Below, in pieces: positions 37,667 through 46,168 of a DNA stretch of 53,896 bases. Within the stretch, counting starts at the first letter, position 1, and each line of letters starts with the position of its first letter. Origin of the DNA: Myxococcota bacterium (lineage in GTDB: Bacteria; Myxococcota_A; Polyangia; Polyangiales; JANWZI01); contig JANWZI010000015.1 in the NCBI GenBank assembly GCA_025054695.1, forward strand, positions 1 to 53,896. The letters run 5' to 3'. A program made the translations under genes and the position numbers. The notes under the pieces are model-generated. The model worked only from the letters and a program-made list of their open reading frames with translations. It ran no database searches and was not told the DNA's origin.

Positions 37667-39415
37667 GTGGCCGCCGTTCCCGAAACGCTGCGCGCACGCG
37701 TGCAGGCGTGGATCGACGACGATCCCGATCCCGAAACCCGCGACGAGCTGCGCGCCCTGCTCGCCGAAGAGAACCGCGCCGCGCTCGAGGAGCGCTTCGG
37801 TCCGCCGCTCTCCTTCGGCACGGCGGGGCTGCGGGGACTACTCGGCGCGGGCCCGTCGCGAATGAATCGACGGGTGGTGCTGCGCACCACCGCGGGTCTG
37901 TGCGCGTACCTGCAGCAGCACGTACCAGATGCCGTCTCGCGGGGCGTCTGCATCGGCTACGACGGCCGTCGTAACTCGCGCCTGTTCGCCGAGGACGTCG
38001 CCGCCGCCGTCGCCGGCGCGGGGTTTCGAGCCTGGCTCTTCGATCGGATGGTACCGACCCCGCTGCTCGCCTTCGCGGTGCGCGACCGCGGGGCCGCCGC
38101 CGGCGTGATGATCACGGCGAGCCACAACCCACCCGACTACAACGGCTACAAGGTCTTCTGGGGCAACGGCGCGCAGATCGTCCCGCCGCACGACGAGGGC
38201 ATCTCGCGCTGCATCGAGTCGGCCCCCGCCGTCGCGGACCTGCCGCGGCTTTCGCTCGACGACGCCATCGCACGAGGTCTGCTCGAGCCGCTCGGCGAGC
38301 CGGTCGTTCGCCGCTATCTCGACGCGGTCGCGGCACTCTCGACGCGGCCGCCCCGGCCCGAAGCGCTCGTGATCGCGTACACCGCGCTGCACGGCGTCGG
38401 CGAGCCCTACCTGCGCGCGGTGCTCGGCGCGGCGGGCTTCCGCCAGCTTCATTCGGTCGCCGAGCAAGCCGAACCGGACGGCCGCTTTCCGACCGTCGTG
38501 TTCCCCAATCCCGAAGAAGCGGGCGCGATGGACCTCGTGCTCGCGCTCGGGGAGCGCGTCGGCGCCGACCTCGTGCTCGCCAACGACCCGGACGCCGATC
38601 GGCTCGCGGTGGCCGCACGCGATCGATCCGGCCGACTCGCCATGCTCGGGGGCAACGATGTCGGCTGCCTAATCGGCCACCATCTGCTCACGCAGGGTTC
38701 GCCGACCGAGCGCCGATTCGTCCTCTCGACGCTCGTCAGCTCGCCGCTGCTCGGTGCCATCGCCCGCGCGCACGGGGCGCACTGGGAGCAGACCCTGACC
38801 GGATTCAAGTGGATCGCCCACCGCGCCATGGAGCTGGAGGCCTCCGGCCACGGCCGCTTCGTGATGGGTTACGAAGAGGCGCTCGGCTATTGCGTCGGCG
38901 ACGTGGTGCGCGACAAGGACGGGATTTCCTCCGCCCTCGTCGTGGCCGAGATGGCCGCGGCGCTGCGCGCGCAGGGCCGTACGCTGCACGACGAGCTCGA
39001 AGCGTGCTGGCGGCGCTACGGCATGGTGGTTTCGCGGCAGGTCAGCCTCGTGCGCCCGGGCACCGCGGGTCTCGCGGAGATCGCGGAACGCATGCAGCGC
39101 GCCCGTGCCGCCCGGCCACAGGCCCTGGGCGAGACGCGCGTGCTGGCCACGGTGGACTTGCAGCAGCGCCTTCGACACCTCGACGACGGACGCCACGAGC
39201 CGGTTCCACTACCCGCTGCCGACGTGCTGCTCTTCGAGCTCGAGGGCGGGCACCGCGCCATGCTGCGACCGAGCGGCACCGAGCCCAAGCTCAAGATGTA
39301 CTTCGACGTCCGCGTGGACGTGGGTGCCGACGAGCCGATCGAGTCGGCGCGGTTGCGCGCCGACGAGCGGCTCACGCGGCTCGAGTCCGCCGTCCGGACG
39401 TTGCTCGGACTTTGA
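37667..39415 (+). CDS. Phosphoglucomutase/phosphomannomutase (alpha-D-phosphohexomutase)
   Basis: A 582-aa enzyme of the PgcA-type long phosphohexomutases, interconverting hexose 1- and 6-phosphates for glycogen, envelope sugar or nucleotide-sugar supply. All four domain signatures are visible: LSFGTAGLRG near 44, the phosphoserine loop TASHNPPDYNGYK, the metal-binding loop DPDADRLAV, GYEEALGY for sugar binding and the phosphate-binding loop RPSGTEPKLKMY near the end. The start is ambiguous: GTG 37667 gives a usual N-terminus, ATG 37634 adds 11 residues. It is followed 79 bp later by a pseudokinase gene. Confidence 0.94.
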   Translation: MAAVPETLRARVQAWIDDDPDPETRDELRALLAEENRAALEERFGPPLSFGTAGLRGLLGAGPSRMNRRVVLRTTAGLCAYLQQHVPDAVSRGVCIGYDGRRNSRLFAEDVAAAVAGAGFRAWLFDRMVPTPLLAFAVRDRGAAAGVMITASHNPPDYNGYKVFWGNGAQIVPPHDEGISRCIESAPAVADLPRLSLDDAIARGLLEPLGEPVVRRYLDAVAALSTRPPRPEALVIAYTALHGVGEPYLRAVLGAAGFRQLHSVAEQAEPDGRFPTVVFPNPEEAGAMDLVLALGERVGADLVLANDPDADRLAVAARDRSGRLAMLGGNDVGCLIGHHLLTQGSPTERRFVLSTLVSSPLLGAIARAHGAHWEQTLTGFKWIAHRAMELEASGHGRFVMGYEEALGYCVGDVVRDKDGISSALVVAEMAAALRAQGRTLHDELEACWRRYGMVVSRQVSLVRPGTAGLAEIAERMQRARAARPQALGETRVLATVDLQQRLRHLDDGRHEPVPLPAADVLLFELEGGHRAMLRPSGTEPKLKMYFDVRVDVGADEPIESARLRADERLTRLESAVRTLLGL

Positions 39416-39494
39416 CGGTGGCGCGACGCATCCAACGGAGGCATCGGCCTCACGGACGACGGGCACCACCCACGCGAACTGTGGCGTACGGTCG

Positions 39495-41168
39495 ATGAAC
39501 GAGCCCGACGACAGCCGTCTCGAATCGGTCCGTGCCCTCTTCGCGGGCCTTTACGAGGTGCACGGTCAGCTCACCTGGAACGGTATCGCCCTCGTGTACG
39601 CGGCCACCCGAGCCGCCGACGGCCTCCGACGTGCACTCGCGTTGCTGCCGCTCGACTGCGAGGCCGACCCCTCGCTCGCCGCCGCGTTCGAGGAACGCGC
39701 GCGTGCGCTGATGGCAATCCACGATCCGCACCTGCTCGAGACCACGGGGTTCGACGTGCGGCACGGCGTGCCCTTTCTCGAATGGGAGTTGCCCGAGCAC
39801 GCCCGAACGCTCGAGGAACGGTTGCGCGAGCGCCCCGTCGACCGCGAAACCGCGGTGCGCGTGCTGCGCGGCGTGCTGCGGGGGCTGTGCGCGGCGCACC
39901 GGGCGGGGATCGCCCACCTCGACGTCGGCCCCACCAACGTGCTGCTCGTCGAGCGCGACGGCGTGCTCGCGACGAAGGTGGTCGGACTCGGGGTCGCGAG
40001 CCTGCTGGGCGCGTTGCGCTCGCTCGAGACGACGGGGCCTACGGGGCGTGCCTCCGGCCCGGACGGGCCGCGCTACCAGGCACCCGAGGTCCGCGAGCGC
40101 GCGGGAAGCGCGCGCAGCGACGTCTACGGTGCCGGCGCCCTGCTGTGGCGGATGCTTCACGGCGAGCCGCCTCCGCGGGCGCTACCGCCCGACGACGGGA
40201 TCGACCCGCTCCTCGCCCTCGCGCGGCGTGCGCTCGAGCCCGACCCGGCCGCGCGTCCCGCCGACGCCCGCGCGATGCTCGACGCCCTGGATGAGCTCGG
40301 CCTCGTGCGCCCGTCCGTGCCGCCGGCTCGAACCTCGACGCCCCCCGTGGTCCCCTCGCAACCGGGCCACGCACCGAAGGCAGCGCCCGAGCCGGTCGGG
40401 AGCCCCGAACAATCTGGCCCCACGACGGAGCGAGCCGCAGGCGGGCCGAACGCCAACCGACGACCGTGGCGGCTGCTCGCCGGAATCGTCGTGCTTGCCG
40501 TGCTGCTCGTGGTCGCGGCGTCCGGCGCCGTCCGATGCGTCTGCGTCCAGGAGCCCCCGCCGGCCGGAGCGACGCACGTTCGTACCTCCGTGCGCCCCTC
40601 GACGCCATCGCCCAGAAGCGATGCGGCACAGCCGCGCGCACAGGACCGGACCGATGCGTCTACGCGTGCCGTGGTCGGGACTCCGGGAATCGCGCACCCC
40701 GCACCCGCGGGCGTCGCGGATACGTCCGCGGCGGGCACGCCGCCGTGGCGTCTCGCCCGTCCCCTGCCACCCGAGCTCGCCGCGCTCGCGAATCGCATCG
40801 AGGCCGGAGAGCGACTCACGCGCGAGGAGCTGGGGCCGCTCTACGTCCACGCCTCCGCGCGCGCGGGAGGAGCCGCCGGCCAGGCCTTGCTCGCACACGC
40901 GTTCTTCAACTTGCGCTGGTACCGTGATGCCCTCGACCGCTACGACCGCGCGCTGCGCCTCGAGCCCGCGCTGCGCGATGCCCCGCCGCTGCTCGACCAC
41001 GTGCTCCGGATGACGCTCGACGACCGCGTCGGTCCCGAGGCGGTCCGGACCCTCGAACGGCACTGGGGCGCGGCGGCGCGGCCAGTCGTGGAGCGCGCGC
41101 TCGCCGGCGCGTCGGGACCGGCCCGCGCGCGTCTGCAGCGGCTGCTCGCTCGCCTCGGGAGCGGCTGA
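39495..41168 (+). CDS. Membrane pseudokinase with TPR-like external tail
   Basis: A 557-aa protein with a Hanks-kinase fold but lost catalytic residues. Residues about 25-275 align by eye: no glycine loop or conserved lysine, the catalytic loop reads HLDVGPTN instead of HRDLKPEN, and DFG is replaced by VGLGV, so no metal-binding Asp remains. YQAPEVRERAGSARSDVYG keeps the APE motif and the following helix. A TM segment (about 331-349, LLAGIVVLAVLLVVAASGAV) leads to a Pro/Ser-rich linker and a helical region with RWYRDALDRYDRALRLEP, a TPR-like unit. It is probably a non-catalytic scaffold or allosteric regulator. The next gene begins one base after its stop. Confidence 0.85.
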   Translation: MNEPDDSRLESVRALFAGLYEVHGQLTWNGIALVYAATRAADGLRRALALLPLDCEADPSLAAAFEERARALMAIHDPHLLETTGFDVRHGVPFLEWELPEHARTLEERLRERPVDRETAVRVLRGVLRGLCAAHRAGIAHLDVGPTNVLLVERDGVLATKVVGLGVASLLGALRSLETTGPTGRASGPDGPRYQAPEVRERAGSARSDVYGAGALLWRMLHGEPPPRALPPDDGIDPLLALARRALEPDPAARPADARAMLDALDELGLVRPSVPPARTSTPPVVPSQPGHAPKAAPEPVGSPEQSGPTTERAAGGPNANRRPWRLLAGIVVLAVLLVVAASGAVRCVCVQEPPPAGATHVRTSVRPSTPSPRSDAAQPRAQDRTDASTRAVVGTPGIAHPAPAGVADTSAAGTPPWRLARPLPPELAALANRIEAGERLTREELGPLYVHASARAGGAAGQALLAHAFFNLRWYRDALDRYDRALRLEPALRDAPPLLDHVLRMTLDDRVGPEAVRTLERHWGAAARPVVERALAGASGPARARLQRLLARLGSG

Positions 41169-41169
41169 G

Positions 41170-41628
41170 GTGACCGCGGAACGTCGCGGCGTGCCCCGCG
41201 CGGCGTGGCTGCTGCTTCCGGTCGCCGCGATCGGCGCCGTCGTCTCGTACGATGCGCTGACGCAGAGCGACGAGGAACGTGTCCGCGGGCTGCTCGACGC
41301 GATGGAGCAGGGCGAGGTGGACGCGGCGTGGATCGAGCGGCTGCTCCGATGGGTCGAGCCCGCCGTCGTGCCTCTCGAGGCGCGCTGGCAGGGCGAGCAG
41401 CGCTTCTTCGACGGCACCAATGCCGCGGAGCTGGCTCCTCTCGCACGCCGGGTGCTGGGGCGGTATCGGGGTCAGAGACTGCGCGCCTTGCGCGAACGCA
41501 TCGAGGTCGACGGCTCGAGCGCGCGCCTGTGGGCCCAGCTCCTCACTCCCGACGGAATCGTGGAGCTCACGGTCGACCTCGAGCGAGTCGACGATCGCTG
41601 GCTCGTGACGCGCGCGGTCGTGCACTGA
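41170..41628 (+). CDS. Small anchored NTF2-like protein
   Basis: A 152-aa protein with an N-terminal membrane segment (AWLLLPVAAIGAVVSYDALT, residues 12-31) and an alpha+beta remainder: SDEERVRGLLDAMEQGEVDA at the start, and TPDGIVELTVDLERVDDRWLV near the end. This order resembles NTF2-like/SnoaL accessory folds found behind membrane anchors, though I see no catalytic residues. It starts with GTG one base after the pseudokinase stop, so they are surely co-transcribed and may form a complex at the membrane. I cannot name its function. Confidence 0.7.
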   Translation: MTAERRGVPRAAWLLLPVAAIGAVVSYDALTQSDEERVRGLLDAMEQGEVDAAWIERLLRWVEPAVVPLEARWQGEQRFFDGTNAAELAPLARRVLGRYRGQRLRALRERIEVDGSSARLWAQLLTPDGIVELTVDLERVDDRWLVTRAVVH

Positions 41629-41694
41629 ACGCGCCGCTCCCCTGCAACGTACGGCCGTGTGCACTCGTCACGGAAGGGTCGAAACGATACGTGT

Positions 41695-41700
41695 TAGGAT
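41695..41700 (+). promoter_or_regulatory. Candidate -10 element TAGGAT, leaderless start
   Basis: TAGGAT ends six bases before the ATG at 41707. At normal spacing the transcript would start at the ATG. No Shine-Dalgarno sequence is present and no -35 box is clear. Confidence 0.45.
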
Positions 41701-41706
41701 TCGATC

Positions 41707-42588
41707 ATGCACTTGCGAGTCCAAGTTTCGGTTGCCTCCTTGGGATGGGTTCTGGCCTGCTGCGGGGGCGGGGGAGGCGGTGCGTCCCGGGATTCCGGCA
41801 TCGGCCATGACGCGACGCCTACTGACGGACCTGCCCTGCGTTGCTCGACGTCGTCCGTCGACCTCGTCTGTCACGGGTCGATCGTCACGGGCCGTGCCGC
41901 CGAGCTCGATCTGCTCGTGTACGGTGACTGCTTCTGCGGCCATAGTCTGCGGTGCAACGCGCGAATCGCGAGCGAGGGCGAACGGCGTCTCGATCTCGAT
42001 TTCGAGCTGTGCACCAGCGGCGATGAAGCTGCCTGCACGGCCTGTCTGCCCGAAGCGACCGGACGCTGTTCGCTTCCTCCCCTCGCCGCGGGGCGATGGC
42101 GCGTGCGCGTGGGCGGGCTCGACGCGTTCGAGCTGAACGTCGCACCGGCCGAGGTGTCGGGGGGCTCCAGCACCTGCGTGCGACCCGCGCGCACGGCCGC
42201 AGAGTGCCCCCCCGTATGGCCCGGCGAGCCCTGGGCGGCCCAGGAGGCGTGCTTTCACACCCCCCGCATCGCCGAACGGCGCCTCCGCATCACGTTCCGC
42301 GATCCGTGCGCGCCCTGCGGGTACCTCGGCCCGTGCATCACCGAGACGGACGTCAACACGCGCACGGTGCGCGTGCTGCCGAACTTGCTGCGCGGCGACG
42401 GTTGCCCGGTGTGCGCGGCCGTTTGCATGCCCATCGAGTACTGGTGCGAGTCGGCACCGCTACCGGCCGGTGACTATCGTGTGATCATCGCGGATCCGAC
42501 CGGGCGCGAGGGGATGCTGATGGTTTCCGAGCGCCCCGCCGACGAGCGGGAAGTCTGCCTTCCCGGGCCAGCGCCCGTCGGTCCCTGA
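41707..42588 (+). CDS. Cys-rich predicted lipoprotein
   Basis: A 293-aa protein with a signal peptide and lipobox (VASLGWVLAC|C), followed by a glycine run. The mature protein has about 20 cysteines, including CFCG, ACTACLPEATGRC, PCAPCGYLGPC and CPVCAAVCMP. Two beta-sandwich-like segments end in similar phrases, PLAAGRWRVRVGGLDAFELNV and PLPAGDYRVIIADP (residues about 126-146 and 256-270), suggesting two related domains. Family unknown to me; an outer-surface protein is likely. A -10 box adjoins the start codon. Confidence 0.75.
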   Translation: MHLRVQVSVASLGWVLACCGGGGGGASRDSGIGHDATPTDGPALRCSTSSVDLVCHGSIVTGRAAELDLLVYGDCFCGHSLRCNARIASEGERRLDLDFELCTSGDEAACTACLPEATGRCSLPPLAAGRWRVRVGGLDAFELNVAPAEVSGGSSTCVRPARTAAECPPVWPGEPWAAQEACFHTPRIAERRLRITFRDPCAPCGYLGPCITETDVNTRTVRVLPNLLRGDGCPVCAAVCMPIEYWCESAPLPAGDYRVIIADPTGREGMLMVSERPADEREVCLPGPAPVGP

Positions 42589-42635
42589 TCCGCATCCGCG
42601 CCAGCGCCACGCGCGCATCCGGTGGGAGTCGACGA

Positions 42636-42785
42636 CGCGGACTCGGTCTCGGGCCCGAACTCGGACTCGGACTCGGACTCGGTCTCGGACTCGGACTCGG
42701 ACTCGGTCTCGGACTCGGTCTCGGACTCGGACTCGGTCTCGGACTCGGTCTCGGGCTCGGGCTCGGCGTCGGACTCGGTCCCCGA
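42636..42785 (+). repeat. CTCGGN hexamer tract 8 (25 units, least degenerate)
   Basis: Twenty-five units, nearly all CTCGGA or CTCGGT in the centre with few mutations, in a 279-bp convergent gap 47 bp after the lipoprotein stop. A-, T- and G-type units are arranged in a higher-order pattern (A-A-A-T, A-T, A-A-T), suggesting recent expansion by slippage of blocks of two to four units. Confidence 0.92.
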
Positions 42786-42867
42786 CCCCCACTCGAAATT
42801 CGCCTCGTCGCCGCGAAGCGGGAAACTCGGGGCTGCCACGGCACGACGCGCTCGCCGCCGCGCGACT

Positions 42868-44436
42868 TCACGCTTCGTTTCGCGCCCCCACCAACCGCTC
42901 GATGAGCGCCCTGTCGCCCTGCACGGCCACGCGCTGCGTGTAGAACGCGAGCGCGCGCTCGCCCCCCAGCTCCTCGCCGCCGCCGGCGCGACCGGGCCCA
43001 CCGTGCACGCACGACGGCAGCACCGTGCCCGGCGAGATGGCCTGGTCCGCGATGCGCGCGCTGCCCACGAACAGCCGGCCGTGCCACGGCCCCAGCCCCA
43101 AGAGCAGCTGCTCGACGAGCTCGCGGTCATCGGTGTAGGCGCTCGCGACGAGCCCTCCACGTCCGAGCGCGACGAGCGCAATCGCGTCCTCCACGTCCTC
43201 GAACGGCATCAGCGTCGCGCACGGACCGAACACCTCGTGCTCGTGGACCGCGAGGGCTTCGCGCGGCCGGTCCGCACGCAGCAACGTGGGGGCCACGAAG
43301 AAGCCCCGCCCCTCGGGCACGCCCACGACCTGCGGCCGCTCGGTGCCACCGAGCAGCAGGCGCGCCCCCGACGCCTCGAGTCGACGCACCCCCTCGCGGA
43401 AGTCGGCGAGTTGCGATGCCGTCGCGAGCGGGCCCATGCGGACCTCGTCGAGCGCGGGATTGCCAATGCGCACCGCGCGCAGCTCCTCGCCGAGCGCGGA
43501 GCCCACCTCGTCGAGTCTCGCGCGCGGAACCAGGATGCGCCGGACGGCCGTGCACTTCTGCCCCGTCTTTTGCGTCATCTCGCGCACGGCGTCGCGCACG
43601 AACATCGACCACGTCTCCGAGCCCGGCTCCACGTCCGGACCGAGCACGAACGCATTGAGCGAGTCGGCCTCGACGTTCAGGCGCGTCCCGAGCCGGGTCA
43701 CGGCCGGCAGGGCCCGAAGGTGGGCCGCGGTCGCCGCCGATCCGGTGAACGCGATCGCGTCGTGCGGCCCGAGCCGCTCGAGCAGTCCGTCGATCGGACC
43801 GCACACGAGTTGCATCGCCCCCTCGGGCAGCCCCGCCGCCTCGACGATGCGCTGCATGCATCGCCAGGCCACCAGCGCCGTGCTCGTCGCCGGCTTGACC
43901 ACAACCGGCACGCCGGCGAGCAGCGCCACGGCCGCCTTTTCGGCAAGGCCCCAGGCCGGGAAGTTGAACGCGTTGATGTGAATGGCCACTCCCGTCAGCG
44001 GCAGCCGCACGTGACGGCCCCAGAAGCGCGCGCCACGACCGAGCGCCTCCCCCTCGCCCTCGACGAGGAAGCGACCGTCGCCGAGACGCCGCCCGACCCC
44101 CGAATAGTAAGCCAGCGTACCAACCGCCCCGTCGACGTCGAACTTCGCGTCGGCGCGCGTCGCCCCACCGTTGACGATGGACGCCTCGAGCAGCGCGTCC
44201 CGCACCGCGTGTAGCGCCTTGCTCGCCGCCTCGAGCAACGCCGCCCGCTCCGCAAATCGCATCGCGCGCAACGCGGGCCCGCCGCGCTCTCGCGCGAACC
44301 GGAGCACCTCGTCGAAGTCGATGCCTCCCGCTCGCACCTCGGCCACCGGTTCTTCGGTCGCCGGATTGACGAGTCGAGCGACCGTTCGTCCGCCGTCGAT
44401 CCACCGCCCGCCCACGTAGCTCGTGACCGCGATCAT
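42868..44436 (-). CDS. PaaZ/BoxD-type aldehyde dehydrogenase
   Basis: A 522-aa NAD(P)-dependent aldehyde dehydrogenase. The phrases HINAFNFPAWGLAEK, VPVVVKPATSTALVA, LPEGAMQLVCG and, near the C-terminus, HGGPGRAGGGEELGG match the dehydrogenase half of PaaZ and stand-alone BoxD. These oxidise CoA-bound semialdehydes in phenylacetate and benzoate breakdown. The catalytic Cys is in TGQKCTAVRR and the general-base Glu in NVEADSLN. The MaoC-like hydratase half of PaaZ is absent, and no paa or box gene is nearby, so the pathway is open. GGGAGG eight bases before the ATG fixes the start. Confidence 0.9.
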   Translation of the reverse strand: MIAVTSYVGGRWIDGGRTVARLVNPATEEPVAEVRAGGIDFDEVLRFARERGGPALRAMRFAERAALLEAASKALHAVRDALLEASIVNGGATRADAKFDVDGAVGTLAYYSGVGRRLGDGRFLVEGEGEALGRGARFWGRHVRLPLTGVAIHINAFNFPAWGLAEKAAVALLAGVPVVVKPATSTALVAWRCMQRIVEAAGLPEGAMQLVCGPIDGLLERLGPHDAIAFTGSAATAAHLRALPAVTRLGTRLNVEADSLNAFVLGPDVEPGSETWSMFVRDAVREMTQKTGQKCTAVRRILVPRARLDEVGSALGEELRAVRIGNPALDEVRMGPLATASQLADFREGVRRLEASGARLLLGGTERPQVVGVPEGRGFFVAPTLLRADRPREALAVHEHEVFGPCATLMPFEDVEDAIALVALGRGGLVASAYTDDRELVEQLLLGLGPWHGRLFVGSARIADQAISPGTVLPSCVHGGPGRAGGGEELGGERALAFYTQRVAVQGDRALIERLVGARNEA

Positions 44437-44581
44437 GCCCGCTGCCTCCCGAAACACCCGTTCCGCGCTCCTCGCCGCCGCGCGTGCCACGATGGAGGCG
44501 CACGCAAGCGGTGTCAAACGGGGCTCCATAGTTGGGGCGCACGGCTCGAGGCGAATGTCGCCATCGAAGGCGGGACCGCGT

Positions 44582-44819
44582 CGGAGCCCGAGTCCGAGCC
44601 CGAGCCGAGTCCGAGTTCGAGTCCGAGCCCGAGTCCGAGCCCGAGCCGAGTCCGAGTCCGAGCCCGAGCCCGAGACCGAGCCCGAGACCGAGTCCGTGAC
44701 CGAGTCCGTGACCGAGTCCGAGCCCGAGCCCGAGTCTGTGACCGAGTCCGGGTCCGAGCCCGAGTCCGTGACCGAGCCCGAGCCCGAGTCCGTGACCGAG
44801 CCGGAGTCCGAGTCGGAGC
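44582..44819 (-). repeat. CTCGGN hexamer tract 9 (40 units, reverse, with 5-bp units)
   Basis: The longest tract: 38 six-base units and two five-base units (CCGAG at 44600 and a second one 40 bp on) reading NCCGAG on plus. The segment around each 5-base unit is repeated, indicating a local duplication. CCGTGA variants recur six times in the right half, including CTGTGA. The tract sits between two divergent starts, only about 50 bp before the transporter gene, unlike the other tracts. Confidence 0.92.
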
Positions 44820-44851
44820 CCACGCGAGGCGACGCGCGAAACCGACGCGGC

Positions 44852-44857
44852 TAGGAT
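44852..44857 (+). promoter_or_regulatory. Candidate -10 element TAGGAT
   Basis: TAGGAT ends 12 bases before the GTG of the transporter gene and would give a leader of about five bases. A usable -35 would fall just beyond the end of repeat tract 9; none is recognisable. Confidence 0.4.
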
Positions 44858-44869
44858 GCGCCTGGGCCA

Positions 44870-46168
44870 GTGGATGCGCGTATCGTTCGCGCCGCCTGGT
44901 GCGGCTACGACTTCGCCAACAGCGCGTTTGCCACGATCGCGCTGACGGCGTTCGGCGGACCGTACTTCCAGGGCGTGCTCGTCGGTCCGGACGGCATGTC
45001 GCTGTTCGGTCTGCGGCTGGACGGCGCTGCGGCATGGGGCCTGGCCGTCTCGACGGCGATGGCACTGGTGACGGTCAGCTCGCCGTGGCTCGGCGCGCTC
45101 GCGGACCGCCGTGGGCTGAAGCGCGCACTGCTCGCGCTGTACACGGCCGCGGGCGTCGGCGCGACGGCCGCGCTCGGTCTACTCGGCCCCGGCTCGGGCG
45201 CCGCGGCGTGGTGGACGTACGTGCTCGCCATCGCGTGCTTCGAGGGCGCGTACGTGTTCTACAACGCCTTCTTGCCCGATCTGGCTCCGCCGGAGCGGCT
45301 CGGTAGGCTCTCGGGCCTGGGCTGGGCGACGGGCTACGCCGGAGGGCTGCTCGCGCTCGCGTGCGTCTTGCCCTTGTTGCCGGAGCGGTACGAGGCGGCG
45401 GAGGCGTCCGAGGGCGCGCGCGTTTATCTCGTGACGGCGGGATGGTGGGCGCTGTTTTCGCTTCCCGCGCTGCTGCTGTTGCGCGACCGCCCAGACGCGA
45501 CGCGGGCCGCAACCCCCGGGCCGTCGCTTCGTGCGACGCTCCGACTGCTCTCGACGCACCGCGTCGTTGCCGTCTTCCTCGTCGCGTACCTCCTCTACAA
45601 CGACGGCATCGAGACGGTGATCGAGTTCACCGGCATCTACACCAAGGAGGTGCTCGGCTTCACGCCCTCCGACAACGTCGTGCTCTTCCTCGCGCTCAAT
45701 CTGATCGCCGCCCCCGGCGCCCTGCTCTTCGGCCGGCTGCTCGATCGCATCGGAGGCGTGCGCACGCTGCGCATCACCCTGCTCGTGTGGATGCTGGTCG
45801 TCGTGGGCGCCGCGCTCGCGCGCACCAAGGCCGCGTTCTGGCCGGTGGCGATGCTGGCCGCCGTCGTCATCGGCGCAACGCAGGCGAGCTCGCGGGCACT
45901 GATGGCGCGCCTGGGACCACGCGAGCGCGCGGGCGAGCTGATGGGCCTGCTCGCGCTCAGCGGCAAGGCGTCGGCCATCGTGGGCCCGGCGCTCTACGGG
46001 CTCGTCGCGCAAGTCGGCGCCGACCCGACCGATCCGGCCCGAGGCCATCGCATCGCCATCGTCGTCATCGGCGCGCTGTTCGTGGCCGCGTTCTTCGTGC
46101 TCGGACGGGTGCGCGAACCGGCGGTGCTGGCGTCGACTCCGGCGCCGCGCGAAGGATCGCATCCATGA
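44870..46168 (+). CDS. MFS transporter of the UMF1/Atg22-like type
   Basis: A 432-aa integral membrane protein with about 12 TM segments. It begins with ARIVRAAWCGYDFANSAFAT, the Y-D-[FW]-A-N-S-A-[FY] signature of the UMF1 family related to yeast Atg22 (vacuolar amino-acid efflux). LGALADRRGLKR is the MFS loop 2-3 motif, and YNDGIETVIEFTGIYTKEVLG in the second half is also typical. The bacterial substrate is unknown; small-molecule efflux is usual. GTG start. Its stop overlaps the ATG of the PLD gene, so the two form an operon. Confidence 0.9.
   Translation: MDARIVRAAWCGYDFANSAFATIALTAFGGPYFQGVLVGPDGMSLFGLRLDGAAAWGLAVSTAMALVTVSSPWLGALADRRGLKRALLALYTAAGVGATAALGLLGPGSGAAAWWTYVLAIACFEGAYVFYNAFLPDLAPPERLGRLSGLGWATGYAGGLLALACVLPLLPERYEAAEASEGARVYLVTAGWWALFSLPALLLLRDRPDATRAATPGPSLRATLRLLSTHRVVAVFLVAYLLYNDGIETVIEFTGIYTKEVLGFTPSDNVVLFLALNLIAAPGALLFGRLLDRIGGVRTLRITLLVWMLVVVGAALARTKAAFWPVAMLAAVVIGATQASSRALMARLGPRERAGELMGLLALSGKASAIVGPALYGLVAQVGADPTDPARGHRIAIVVIGALFVAAFFVLGRVREPAVLASTPAPREGSHP

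Larger units (their letters stand above)
44437..44869. other. 433-bp divergent gap dominated by a hexamer tract
   Basis: The gap separates the aldehyde dehydrogenase (minus) and transporter (plus) starts. More than half of it is hexamer tract 9. The aldehyde dehydrogenase reading frame stays open through the gap, but its strong ribosome-binding site at 44436 marks the real start. Beyond a TAGGAT box near 44852 I see no other signal. Confidence 0.6.

Noticed and set aside
42636-42785. Possible CRISPR array
   Set aside because: The repeat is a contiguous hexamer without unique spacers, and no cas gene is present.
42868-44823. N-terminal extension of the aldehyde dehydrogenase through tract 9
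   Set aside because: The frame is open, but the extension is repeat-derived and the ATG at 44436 has a strong ribosome-binding site and a normal family N-terminus.
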